NCBI RefSeq assembly: GCF_002269125.1
Contig: NZ_NQKI01000045.1
Span: forward strand, 1 to 32,946
Direction of reading: 5' to 3'
Length of the DNA stretch: 32,946 bases
Source of the DNA: Pseudomonas lundensis
GTDB lineage: Bacteria; Pseudomonadota; Gammaproteobacteria; Pseudomonadales; Pseudomonadaceae
Position numbers and translations under genes: made by a program. The notes beneath the pieces were generated by a model. It was not told where the DNA came from. It ran no database searches and saw only the letters and a list, made by a program, of their open reading frames with translations. Shown piece after piece: positions 23,667-31,712 of this stretch (within the stretch, counting starts at the first letter, position 1; the number at the start of each line of letters is the position of its first letter).

Positions 23667-24578
23667 TTAATGAGGGAAGTGTGGGGCCGCGTAGCTCGCG
23701 AGTTTGGTCTGGATAAAATCCAAAAAACACTGAATTCGTAGTGCCAATTGCGAGTTGCGGTAGTACACGGCGTGAATTGGCTGACGATAACCGCTGTTGA
23801 ATTCAGCCAGCACCACCTGTAACCGGCCGGTGGCGATGTCGTCGTAAGTCATAAAATGCGACAAACACGCAATGCCCTGCCCCTGTAACGCCAGATGCCG
23901 TACCGTTTCGCCGCTGGATGCGCTGATACTGGGCTCGATCGGCCAGCGGTCCCCCTGTGCATAACGCAGAGGCCATTGGTTCAGGCCATCGTTTTGGGTG
24001 AAGCCGATCAGGCTGTGACTGGCCAGCTCTGCGACCGAGTTCGGCAAGCCATGTGCGGCGATGTACGCCGGACTGGCAAGGATATTCAGCGGGCTGCACC
24101 CCAATGAGCGGGCGTGCAACGTGGAGTCGGCCAGCGTGCCGATGCGGATGGCGATATCGGTACTTTGCTCCAGCAGGTCAATGATCAGGTCGTTGCTGTT
24201 GAGCTCCAGCTGAATGTCGGGGTACAGCGCCCTAAACTCGGGGATGTAGGGCACGATGGCATGCAGCATGAACGGGGATGCAGCATTGATGCGCAGGCGA
24301 CCGGACGGCGTGCGCTGGTGCGCGATCAGGCGCTCTTCAAGTTCGTCCATTTGTTCGAGAATCTGCTTGGCGCGCTCGAAGAAAAACTTGCCCTCCTCGG
24401 TCAAATCCATGCGCCGCGTGGTGCGGTTGATCAGTGTGGTTTCGAGCTTTGCCTCAAGCCGAGACAACGTGCGGCTGACCGCAGAAGGCGTCTGCCCGGC
24501 GTGCTCGGCAGCAGCAGAGATTGAGCCACACTCAATCACTGACACAAAGATTTGCAACTCATCAGATCTGGCTTTCAC
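23667..24578 (-). CDS. LysR-family transcriptional regulator
   Basis: A 303-residue LysR regulator. The N-terminal winged helix-turn-helix is LQIFVSVIECGSISAAAEHAGQTPSAVSRTLSRLEAKL (about 8-45), followed by the linker helix and an effector domain from about residue 90 to the end. The start is a GTG with GAGGG six bases upstream. It lies 68 bases downstream of mdaB on the same strand and 86 upstream of ggt, so it may be co-transcribed with mdaB or control a neighbour. Its ligand and targets are unknown. Confidence 0.9.
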   Translation of the reverse strand: MKARSDELQIFVSVIECGSISAAAEHAGQTPSAVSRTLSRLEAKLETTLINRTTRRMDLTEEGKFFFERAKQILEQMDELEERLIAHQRTPSGRLRINAASPFMLHAIVPYIPEFRALYPDIQLELNSNDLIIDLLEQSTDIAIRIGTLADSTLHARSLGCSPLNILASPAYIAAHGLPNSVAELASHSLIGFTQNDGLNQWPLRYAQGDRWPIEPSISASSGETVRHLALQGQGIACLSHFMTYDDIATGRLQVVLAEFNSGYRQPIHAVYYRNSQLALRIQCFLDFIQTKLASYAAPHFPH

Positions 24579-24646
24579 ACACGTCCCTCATTGAATAGCC
24601 AGTCATGGTAGTCGCTGCCGGGCAGCGTGTGACTGCGAGCGTCTCG

Positions 24647-25231
24647 TTACCGAAGAAACACGTCGGTGAGGTGTTGCTCGTAGCGGGCAGCATCCACTTC
24701 AGGCTGCGGACGCTTCATCACGTCAACGCACAGGAATGTCGGCAAACCACTCATGCCCAAAAACTGATTGGCTTTGTGGAACGGAAAATACACCGCATCG
24801 ACGCCTTTGCCTTCAAAGAAATCAGCCGGGTCGTCAAACGCTTGCTGCGGCGCGTTCCAGGTCAGCGACAACATGTATTTTTTGTCGTGGATCAGACCGC
24901 CGCTGCCATAGCGCTGTGACGCATCGGAGCGCGTGCGACCATCACTGGCGTACAGGCTGCCGTGGCCTTCGGTGAACACTTCGTCGATGTATTTTTTAAC
25001 GATCCATGGCGCGCCCATCCACCAACCCGGCATTTGATAAATGATGACGTCGGCCCACAGAAACTTCTGCACTTCTTCGGCCACGTCGTAGCCTTCGTCG
25101 ATGTGGGTGACGTTGACGTCAAAGCCATTTCGGTCGAAAAAAGCCAGTGCGGTGTCGTGCATGGTCAGGTTGTAACGACCGTCCGAGTGCGCAAATTTTT
25201 TGGCACCGTTAAGCAAAAGTATTTTTTTCAT
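24647..25231 (-). CDS. mdaB: MdaB-type NADPH:quinone oxidoreductase
   Basis: A 194-residue flavodoxin-like NAD(P)H oxidoreductase of the MdaB/modulator of drug activity B group. MKKILLLNGAKKFAHSDGRYN starts the FMN/FAD-binding fold, VIIYQMPGWWMGAPWIVKKYIDEVF is the characteristic loop, and KYMLSLTWNAPQQAF and FFPFHKANQFLGM-like segments follow. It makes two-electron reduction of quinones with NADPH, avoiding semiquinone radicals. The second of two ATG codons (25231) is preferred, because GAGG is six bases before it. It is divergent from the ygiN-type gene across 197 bases. Confidence 0.87.
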   Translation of the reverse strand: MKKILLLNGAKKFAHSDGRYNLTMHDTALAFFDRNGFDVNVTHIDEGYDVAEEVQKFLWADVIIYQMPGWWMGAPWIVKKYIDEVFTEGHGSLYASDGRTRSDASQRYGSGGLIHDKKYMLSLTWNAPQQAFDDPADFFEGKGVDAVYFPFHKANQFLGMSGLPTFLCVDVMKRPQPEVDAARYEQHLTDVFLR

Positions 25232-25343
25232 CATCAGCCTCGTCAGGAATAAACCCTCGGCGCTGTGGAGCGGCGTTGGGCTAAGGGTTTAAAAGTGACC
25301 GGCACAGTAACGATTCCTTCCTTTAGGAAATACCCGTGCCGCG

Positions 25344-25358
25344 GCAAATTACATTTGC
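25344..25358. promoter_or_regulatory. Inverted repeat in the mdaB/ygiN divergent region
   Basis: GCAAAT and ATTTGC are perfect 6-base arms around TAC, in the 197-base divergent region between mdaB and the monooxygenase gene. A second short dyad, TTCCTTTAGGAA, lies at about 25317-25329. Either could be a LysR-type operator. Confidence 0.35.
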
Positions 25359-25428
25359 TCAATAGTCACAAATAGCCATTCCATTGTTGCCGTATTCTCT
25401 CAAAACCACCCATTTAGGAGTCGACGAG

Positions 25429-25743
25429 ATGCGCCCATTGCACGGATTTATTCTTCACGCCTACACCAAACCCGAAAAAGCTGACGCCTTCGAAGCGCTG
25501 TTTCGCTCCTACGTGGCGCCAAGCCGTCTGGAGCCCGGCTGCATCGAGTACCACATGCTGCGCGACCAGCAGGACCCGACCCTGTTCATCTTTTATGAAA
25601 TCTGGCAGTCCCGCGAACACTTGGCGGTGCATGAAAACCTGCCGCACATGAAGCAATTTTTCGACAACCGCATGGACTACCTTGCCCGCGACTTTGAAGT
25701 ACGCCTGATCGACATGCTCAGCCCGTCTTCGGCTAACCGCTGA
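25429..25743 (+). CDS. YgiN-like putative quinol monooxygenase (ABM domain)
   Basis: A 104-residue antibiotic biosynthesis monooxygenase (ABM) dimeric ferredoxin-like protein. Landmarks are HGFILHAYTKPEKADAFEALFRSYVAPSRLEPGCIEYHMLRDQQDPTLFIFYEIWQSREHLAVHEN, in the usual order. The E. coli homologue YgiN oxidises menadiol-type quinols and sits beside mdaB, and here the same two families are divergent. Together they could cycle quinones. The ATG at 25429 has AGGAG (25416-25420) eight bases upstream, so upstream starts are rejected. Its 3' end overlaps the convergent TauE/SafE gene by 11 bases. Confidence 0.87.
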   Translation: MRPLHGFILHAYTKPEKADAFEALFRSYVAPSRLEPGCIEYHMLRDQQDPTLFIFYEIWQSREHLAVHENLPHMKQFFDNRMDYLARDFEVRLIDMLSPSSANR

Positions 25744-26497
25744 TTAACAAGTGTGCCCCCAGCAGGGCCATGCCGACGAAAAAGACGCGTTTGAACAGCA
25801 TGGCGCTGACGCGTTGACGCAAGGCTTGGCCCAGCCACATGCCGAGCATGGCAGGCAACAGCGCCAGCAGTGACGCGTTCAGTTCGTCGCCTCCAAGGCT
25901 GCCGCGCCCGTACAGCCCGGCAGCCAAGGCCAATGTGGAGACACTGAAAGACAATCCCAAGGCCTGAACCAGTTGATGTTTGCCAAGACCCAAGGCCTGC
26001 AGGTACGGCACCGCGGGGATCACAAACACCCCGGTTGCTGACGTGATTACGCCCGTGAGCACGCCACACAGCGGGCCGAGCCACGGTTCGCGGGCCGGGG
26101 CCACTTGCAAGGCAGGCAAGAACAGCCCGCTCAAGGCGTACAGCAATAACGCTGCCCCCAACGCGCGCACCACCCCGCTGCCGCCGTCGATGCCGAGCCA
26201 CAACATGCCGAATCCCGTGCCGCAAAAAATCCCCAATTGCATGGGCCATAACCGCCGGATCAACGCGCGCAACTGACCGCCAACAGCCAATTGCCAGGCA
26301 TTGGTCACCATCGATGGGATGATCAACAGCGCCGCTGCCTGCGCCGGAGCAATAGCCAGCCCGAGCATGCCCATCGCCACCGTAGGCAAGCCCAGGCCGA
26401 TCATGCCTTTGACCGTGCCTGCCAACAGAAACGTGAGCATCACCAGCAGTGACAAGGCCCAGCCCAAGGTTTGGTAAAACTCGATTAATGTCTTCAT
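25733..26497 (-). CDS. TauE/SafE family sulfite or anion exporter
   Basis: A 254-residue multi-pass inner-membrane protein of the TauE/SafE family. It has about eight hydrophobic segments and the typical repeated GxxxGxxG-rich halves: AGTVKGMIGLGLPTVAMGMLGL near the N-terminus and CGVLTGVITSATGVFVIPAVPYLQALGL in the second half. Substrates in the family include sulfite, sulfoacetate and other organic anions; this one is unknown. The ATG at 26497 lacks a clear ribosome site. It is divergent from a LysR gene with an inverted repeat between them, so that regulator probably controls it. Confidence 0.85.
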   Translation of the reverse strand: MKTLIEFYQTLGWALSLLVMLTFLLAGTVKGMIGLGLPTVAMGMLGLAIAPAQAAALLIIPSMVTNAWQLAVGGQLRALIRRLWPMQLGIFCGTGFGMLWLGIDGGSGVVRALGAALLLYALSGLFLPALQVAPAREPWLGPLCGVLTGVITSATGVFVIPAVPYLQALGLGKHQLVQALGLSFSVSTLALAAGLYGRGSLGGDELNASLLALLPAMLGMWLGQALRQRVSAMLFKRVFFVGMALLGAHLLISG

Positions 26498-26550
26498 GCG
26501 CGTATGCTGGCGCACGGCCGACGGGCAGAAAATGCGCAATTACCATAGTC

Positions 26551-26573
26551 AGCCTATTGCTTGGCAAGAGGCT
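26551..26573. promoter_or_regulatory. Inverted repeat between TauE/SafE gene and LysR gene
   Basis: AGCCTATTGC (26551-26560) and GCAAGAGGCT (26564-26573) form 10-base arms with one mismatch and a 3-base spacer, in the 143-base divergent region. This is a good candidate LysR operator controlling both genes. Confidence 0.5.
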
Positions 26574-26640
26574 GTTTCGCCTTACACCGTCCAAATATCG
26601 CCGCCCGAGGCTGCGGGCGCACCATAAGGAAAACACCACG

Positions 26641-27534
26641 ATGCCTGTCGACCTTATCGATTTGCGCCTGTATTTGAACATCGTGCAGGCCGGCAATATC
26701 ACAGCGGGCGCTCGCCTGAGTCATTTATCGCTGCCCGCCGCCAGTGCCCGCATCAGGGCCATGGAGGCTTCGCTGGGGGTCGAGTGCTTGCAGCGCAGCC
26801 GACGCGGTATCAGTCCGACGCCAGCGGGTCAGGCGTTGGCCCAGCATGCCCGGGCGCTGCTGCAACACGTCGAGCGCATGCGTCACGATCTGACCGAGTA
26901 CGCGCAGGGGTTCAAAGGTCGTGTACGGCTGCTGTGCAATACCGCAGCCCTCACTGAATACCTGCCCGAGTTGCTGGCCGACTTTGTTCGCCAACACCCC
27001 GCCATCAGTGTCGACCAGCAGGAGTTGACCAGCTTGCGCATTACCCACGCACTGCGTCAGGACGCAGCCGATATCGGGATCATTTCCGATGCCGTCGACA
27101 CGAGTGACCTACAAACCCGACCTTTCCGGCAGGACCCGCTCGTGTTGGTGGTCCCGCTTGACCATGCGCTGGCCGACCATCCCGCTCCGCGCTTCAACGA
27201 CGCCTTGCACCATGATTTTGTCGGCCTTTCAGTCAACAGCGCGCTGGCGGTGTATCTGGAAGAACAAGCGCTGCACAGCGGCTTTCGCTTGCACACCCGG
27301 CTGCGCGCAGAAGGCTTTGACGGTGTGTTGCGCATGGTCGCCCGTGGCGCGGGACTGGGCATTGTGCCGCGCGCCACCATTGAGCGGTGGCAAGCACCGC
27401 GCACGTTCCGGGTCGTCACGCTGAGTGAGCCATGGGCTGATCGCACACTGCTGCTGTGCGCGCGGTCGTTCGATCAACTGCCCGCTTATGCACAGGCACT
27501 GGTGGACGCGTTAGGCAACGTGGAGCCGGGATAG
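26641..27534 (+). CDS. LysR-family transcriptional regulator
   Basis: A 297-residue LysR regulator. The N-terminal helix-turn-helix is LRLYLNIVQAGNITAGARLSHLSLPAASARIRAMEASL (about 7-44), followed by GVECLQRSRRGISPTPAGQAL and an effector domain from about residue 90. AAGGA is 10 bases before the ATG at 26641; earlier in-frame ATG codons belong to the divergent promoter region. It lies back-to-back with the TauE/SafE gene, the usual arrangement for a LysR regulator and its target. Effector unknown. Confidence 0.9.
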   Translation: MPVDLIDLRLYLNIVQAGNITAGARLSHLSLPAASARIRAMEASLGVECLQRSRRGISPTPAGQALAQHARALLQHVERMRHDLTEYAQGFKGRVRLLCNTAALTEYLPELLADFVRQHPAISVDQQELTSLRITHALRQDAADIGIISDAVDTSDLQTRPFRQDPLVLVVPLDHALADHPAPRFNDALHHDFVGLSVNSALAVYLEEQALHSGFRLHTRLRAEGFDGVLRMVARGAGLGIVPRATIERWQAPRTFRVVTLSEPWADRTLLLCARSFDQLPAYAQALVDALGNVEPG

Positions 27535-27684
27535 AACCTGTAGGAATTAGCCTAGAAGCACGCATGACTGTATGCCTGAATTTTCCCCGGGAGTAATATC
27601 GCGGACTTTACTGCGCGGATGGCCGGTACACGCCATGCCTGACGTGGATTCCAACACTGAAAACAACAACGAACAGGGCACCTG

Positions 27685-29088
27685 ATGGCCGACCATAACG
27701 CTCCTCCCATCACACTCAAGCGCGGCCTGAAAAACCGCCACATCCAGCTGATTGCCCTGGGCGGCGCCATTGGCACGGGGCTGTTCCTCGGCTCGGCGGG
27801 CGTCCTCAAGTCTGCGGGGCCGTCGATGATCCTGGGCTATGCGATTGCCGGGTTCATCGCCTTTCTGATCATGCGCCAGTTGGGCGAGATGATCGTCGAA
27901 GAACCGGTGGCCGGGTCGTTCAGTCACTTTGCCCACAAATATTGGGGCGGCTATGCGGGCTTTCTGTCGGGCTGGAATTACTGGGTGCTGTACGTGCTGG
28001 TCGGTATGGCCGAGCTGACGGCGGTAGGCAAATACATACAGTTCTGGTGGCCCGAGGTACCGACGTGGGTCAGTGCCGTGGTATTCTTTGTGCTGGTCAA
28101 CCTGATCAACACCCTGAATGTGAAAGTGTTCGGGGAGATGGAGTTCTGGTTTGCCATTATCAAAGTGGTGGCGATTATCGGCATGATCGTGCTCGGCTGT
28201 TACCTGCTGATCACTGGCACCGGCGGGCCACAGGCGTCGTTCAGTAACCTGTGGAGCCACGGCGGGTTCTTCCCCAACGGCGGCACCGGGTTGTTGATGG
28301 CGATGGCGTTCATCATGTTCTCGTTCGGCGGACTGGAACTGGTGGGCATCACCGCTGCTGAGGCCAGCGAGCCGAAAAAAGTCATCCCTAAAGCGATCAA
28401 CCAAGTGGTGTATCGCGTGCTGATTTTCTACGTTGGTGCCTTGACCGTGCTGCTGGCGCTGTACCCGTGGGATCAACTGCTGGTCACACTGGGCGCTTCT
28501 GGGGATGCCTACAGCGGCAGCCCGTTTGTGCAGATTTTCGCCCTGATTGGCAGCAACACGGCGGCGCAGATTCTTAACTTTGTGGTGCTGACGGCCGCGC
28601 TGTCGGTCTACAACAGCGGTGTTTACTGCAACAGCCGCATGCTCTTCGGCCTTGCCGAACAGGGCGACGCGCCCAAGGCGCTGATGAAACTGACCAAAAA
28701 CGGCGTGCCGCTACGGGCGCTTGGCGTGTCAGCGCTGGTGACCATGCTGTGCGTGGTGGTGAACTACGTGGCGCCGCACAAGGCGCTGGAGCTGCTGTTT
28801 GCGCTGGTGGTTGCCTCGCTAATGATCAACTGGGCGCTGATCAGCCTCACGCACCTCAAATTCCGCAAAGCCATGGCGTCGCAAGGCGTGGTGCCGTCGT
28901 TCAAGGCGTTCTGGTCGCCATTGAGCAACCTCGTGTGCCTGGCCTTCATGGTGGTGATTGTGTCGGTGATCTGGATGATTCCCGACGTGCGTGCTTCGGT
29001 GTATGCCATCCCCGTGTGGCTGCTGATCATCTACGCTTTCTACCGGGTACGCCTGCGCACCGGCCAGCCTTTGGCCACGCAGCGCTAG
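27685..29088 (+). CDS. aroP: AroP-type aromatic amino acid permease
   Basis: A 467-residue amino acid permease of the AAT/APC family with about 12 membrane segments. LKRGLKNRHIQLIALGGAIGTGLFLGSA opens it, then GEMIVEEPVAGSFSHFAHKYWG, YWVLYVLVGMAELTAVGKYIQFW, FSFGGLELVGITAAEASEP and LTAALSVYNSGVYCNSRMLFGLAEQG. This order and wording closely match E. coli AroP and PheP, so import of phenylalanine, tyrosine and tryptophan is likely. AGGG is seven bases before the ATG. A strong terminator follows. Exact specificity within the AroP/PheP branch is uncertain. Confidence 0.88.
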   Translation: MADHNAPPITLKRGLKNRHIQLIALGGAIGTGLFLGSAGVLKSAGPSMILGYAIAGFIAFLIMRQLGEMIVEEPVAGSFSHFAHKYWGGYAGFLSGWNYWVLYVLVGMAELTAVGKYIQFWWPEVPTWVSAVVFFVLVNLINTLNVKVFGEMEFWFAIIKVVAIIGMIVLGCYLLITGTGGPQASFSNLWSHGGFFPNGGTGLLMAMAFIMFSFGGLELVGITAAEASEPKKVIPKAINQVVYRVLIFYVGALTVLLALYPWDQLLVTLGASGDAYSGSPFVQIFALIGSNTAAQILNFVVLTAALSVYNSGVYCNSRMLFGLAEQGDAPKALMKLTKNGVPLRALGVSALVTMLCVVVNYVAPHKALELLFALVVASLMINWALISLTHLKFRKAMASQGVVPSFKAFWSPLSNLVCLAFMVVIVSVIWMIPDVRASVYAIPVWLLIIYAFYRVRLRTGQPLATQR

Positions 29089-29100
29089 AGCAACGCCTGC

Positions 29101-29137
29101 AAAAACCCCCGGCACTCGCAGAGGACCGGGGGTTTTT
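29101..29137. terminator. Bidirectional terminator between aroP and mmsB
   Basis: AAAAACCCCCGG (29101-29112) and CCGGGGGTTTTT (29126-29137) are perfect 12-base arms around a 13-base loop. A T run on both strands suits it to end the aroP transcript and the convergent mmsA-mmsB transcript. Confidence 0.9.
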
Positions 29138-29190
29138 ATTGGCCGCAAAAAACCGGGATGTCCGCCCGACGCGGACTCCCGGAAAAGACC

Positions 29191-30078
29191 CTATTCGGGC
29201 TTGCGATAACTGTTGATGATGGCGGAAAAGTCCTTGCCGCCCTCGCCGCGCAAACTCATGGCCTGATACAGCTGCTGGGCCACTGCGCCGAGGACCACAG
29301 GCTGATGCGCCTGCCGCGCGGCTTCGGTGGCCAGGCCCAGATCCTTGAGCATCAGTTCGGCACCGAAACCGCCAGTGTAGCCGCGTGACGCCGGTGCCGT
29401 TTCCACGATACCCGGCCACGGGTTGTAGGTTTCGGAACTCCAGCAGCGCCCGGTCGAACTGTTGATAACGCCCGCCAGCACCTCGGTATCGATGCCCAAC
29501 GCCGCGCCCAGCGCCATGGCTTCGCTAACCCCCACCATGGAAATACCCAGCAGCAAGTTGTTGCAGATTTTAGCCACTTGACCGGTGCCCACATCCCCGC
29601 AATGGACGATGTTGCGCCCCATCTGCGCGAGTACCGGGTGCAAGGTATCGAACAGCGCTTTCTGTGCACCGACCATGAAGGTCAGGGTGCCGGCCTGCGC
29701 GCCACCCGTACCCCCGGACACCGGGGCATCCGCCATGTGCACGCCCTGTTTGGCCGCGGCAGCGGCCACATCACGCGCGGTTTGCGGGTCGATGGTGCTG
29801 CAATCCACTGCCGGTACACCTTCGCCAATCCCTGCCAGCACGCCCTCTTCACCCAGCCAGACACTGCGCACGTGAGCCGCTGCGGGCAACATGGTAATCA
29901 CCAGTTCCACACCCTGCGCCGCCTCTTTGGGCGATGCGCTGATGCGCCCGCCCTGGGCGGCGAGTTCCGAGAGGATGTCTTTATTCAGGTCGAACAGGTT
30001 CAACGAATGCCCGGCCTTGATCAGGTTGCGCGCCATTGGCGCGCCCATGTTGCCCAAGCCGATAAATGCGATTTTCAT
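29191..30078 (-). CDS. mmsB: 3-hydroxyisobutyrate dehydrogenase
   Basis: A 295-residue NAD-dependent beta-hydroxyacid dehydrogenase. The Rossmann motif MKIAFIGLGNMGAPMARNL opens it; DAPVSGGTGGAQAGTL is the substrate-binding loop, GQVAKICNNLLLG carries the catalytic lysine, and FGAELMLKDLGLA follows. It oxidises 3-hydroxyisobutyrate to methylmalonate semialdehyde in valine breakdown. GAGGA lies 6-7 bases before the ATG at 30078, so the longer frame upstream is rejected. It is 10 bases downstream of mmsA, clearly one operon. The bidirectional terminator follows. Confidence 0.95.
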   Translation of the reverse strand: MKIAFIGLGNMGAPMARNLIKAGHSLNLFDLNKDILSELAAQGGRISASPKEAAQGVELVITMLPAAAHVRSVWLGEEGVLAGIGEGVPAVDCSTIDPQTARDVAAAAAKQGVHMADAPVSGGTGGAQAGTLTFMVGAQKALFDTLHPVLAQMGRNIVHCGDVGTGQVAKICNNLLLGISMVGVSEAMALGAALGIDTEVLAGVINSSTGRCWSSETYNPWPGIVETAPASRGYTGGFGAELMLKDLGLATEAARQAHQPVVLGAVAQQLYQAMSLRGEGGKDFSAIINSYRKPE

Positions 30079-30088
30079 GACGCTGTCC

Positions 30089-31600
30089 TCAACGAAGATT
30101 GATGGTGGTATTGACGCCATCATTCACGCTGTCATCGTCGAACCAACGACTGGTGACGGTCTTGGTCTGGGTGTAGAACTGCACGACTTGTTTGCCATAC
30201 GGGCCCAGATCGCCCAGTTTTGACCCCCGCGAGCCGGTGAAGCTGAAGAACGGAACCGGCACCGGAATCGGGATGTTGATGCCCACCTGACCGACGTCGA
30301 TTTCACTCTGAAACTTGCGTGCGGCTGCCCCGCTTTGGGTAAACAGGCCCGTGCCGTTGCCGAAGGGGTTGGCGTTGACCAGCGCGATGGCCTGGTCAAG
30401 CGTATCGACCTCCAGTACCACCAACACAGGGCCAAATATTTCCTGGGTATAGATCTGCATGTCGGTGGTCACGCCCGAAAACAGGGTCGGGCCAATAAAG
30501 TTGCCTTGCTCGAAGCCCGGCACGCTGACGTTGCGCCCATCAAGTTCCAGCGTCGCGCCTTCCTTTATGCCGCTTTCAATCAGGCTCAGCACCCGCTCCT
30601 TCGCCCGCTTGGAAATCACCGGGCCGACGTCGGTGCCGGGCTCGCTGCCTGCGTTGACCTTGAGTTGTTGCGCCAACGCCTTGAGGTCAGGCAGCCACTG
30701 TTTGGCCGCGCCCACCAGCACCACCACTGACGTGGCCATGCAGCGCTGACCCGCCGCGCCGAAACTGGCACCGACCAGCGCATTCAGGGTTTGTTGACGG
30801 CTGGCGTCCGGCAGCACCACGGCGTGGTTCTTGGCGCCCATCATCGATTGCACGCGCTTGCCATGGCGCCCGGCCAGGTCATAAACGTGGGTGCCGACGG
30901 CGGTTGAGCCGACAAACGACACCGCTTTGATATCGGCATGGGTGCACAGCGCATCCACCACATCCTTGCCACCGTGAACCACGTTGAGCACACCCGGCGG
31001 CACGCCGGCCTCAAGCGCCAGCTCTACCAGCATCAAGGTCGACAGAGGGTCTTGTTCCGAAGGCTTCAGAACGAAGGTGTTACCGCAGGCGATGGCCATG
31101 GGGAACATCCACAGCGGAATCATGGCCGGGAAGTTGAACGGCGTGATCCCTGCGCACACACCGATGGGTTGACGCAGGGTGTAGGTGTCGACGCCGCCCG
31201 CTACGTTTTCAGCGAATTCGCCCATTTGCAGCGTGCCGATGGAGCACGCGTGCTCGACCACTTCCAGACCACGAAAAATATCGCCCTCGGCGTCTGCAAT
31301 GGTTTTGCCCTGCTCGGCACTGAGCACGGTGGCGATGCGTTTGGAGTGTTCACGGATCAACGCTTGCAGCTTGAGCATGATGCGCATGCGCGCACCGATC
31401 GGCGTCAGTTTCCAGGTCTGGAAGGCCCGCTGGGCAGCCTCGATGGCCGCATTGACTTCATTGGCAGTTGCGAACGGGACTTTGGCCAGCACGTGCTGAG
31501 TGGCCGGGTTGACGATGTCGTGCCACTCCGTGGTCTGCGACTCGATCCACTCACCATCAATCAGCAAGCGGGCGTTTTGATACGGGGTAGAAGCCGTCAT
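30089..31600 (-). CDS. mmsA: Methylmalonate-semialdehyde dehydrogenase (CoA-acylating)
   Basis: A 503-residue aldehyde dehydrogenase of the MmsA class. The catalytic cysteine is Cys287 in GAAGQRCMAT. GITPFNFPAMIPLWMFPMAI, VLKPSEQDP, SFVGSTAVGTHVYDLAGRHGKRVQSMMGAKNHAVVLPDA (near Gly/Glu equivalents) and the C-terminal FTGSRGSKLGDLGPYGKQVVQFYTQTKTVT are MmsA hallmarks. It converts methylmalonate semialdehyde to propionyl-CoA in valine and myo-inositol catabolism. GGAGA precedes the ATG at 31600; the long N-terminal extension upstream is not real. It is divergent from a LysR gene and followed by mmsB. Confidence 0.95.
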   Translation of the reverse strand: MTASTPYQNARLLIDGEWIESQTTEWHDIVNPATQHVLAKVPFATANEVNAAIEAAQRAFQTWKLTPIGARMRIMLKLQALIREHSKRIATVLSAEQGKTIADAEGDIFRGLEVVEHACSIGTLQMGEFAENVAGGVDTYTLRQPIGVCAGITPFNFPAMIPLWMFPMAIACGNTFVLKPSEQDPLSTLMLVELALEAGVPPGVLNVVHGGKDVVDALCTHADIKAVSFVGSTAVGTHVYDLAGRHGKRVQSMMGAKNHAVVLPDASRQQTLNALVGASFGAAGQRCMATSVVVLVGAAKQWLPDLKALAQQLKVNAGSEPGTDVGPVISKRAKERVLSLIESGIKEGATLELDGRNVSVPGFEQGNFIGPTLFSGVTTDMQIYTQEIFGPVLVVLEVDTLDQAIALVNANPFGNGTGLFTQSGAAARKFQSEIDVGQVGINIPIPVPVPFFSFTGSRGSKLGDLGPYGKQVVQFYTQTKTVTSRWFDDDSVNDGVNTTINLR

Positions 31601-31669
31601 GGAAGTCTCCGAAATTATTGTTATGGGAGTGGCGACGGGTTGGTCGCGGGACTGTTTTTGGAGTATAGG

Positions 31670-31696
31670 TGTGCGTTCTTCTAATAAGAACGCACA
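31670..31696. promoter_or_regulatory. Perfect 11-base inverted repeat, likely mmsA/LysR operator
   Basis: TGTGCGTTCTT (31670-31680) and AAGAACGCACA (31686-31696) are perfect arms around CTAAT. It sits in the 112-base region between mmsA and the LysR gene. On the minus strand it lies directly upstream of a -10-like TATACT (31663-31668), so it overlaps the expected -35 region of mmsA. It is the strongest operator candidate in the window, probably bound by the adjacent LysR protein. Confidence 0.65.
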
Positions 31697-31712
31697 TAAA
31701 AGCCGGTCTAAC

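Noticed and set aside
27547..28476. Minus-strand 309-codon frame overlapping aroP
   Set aside because: Its residues are His/Asp/Arg-rich in a pattern typical of an antisense shadow, and AroP is unmistakable on the other strand.
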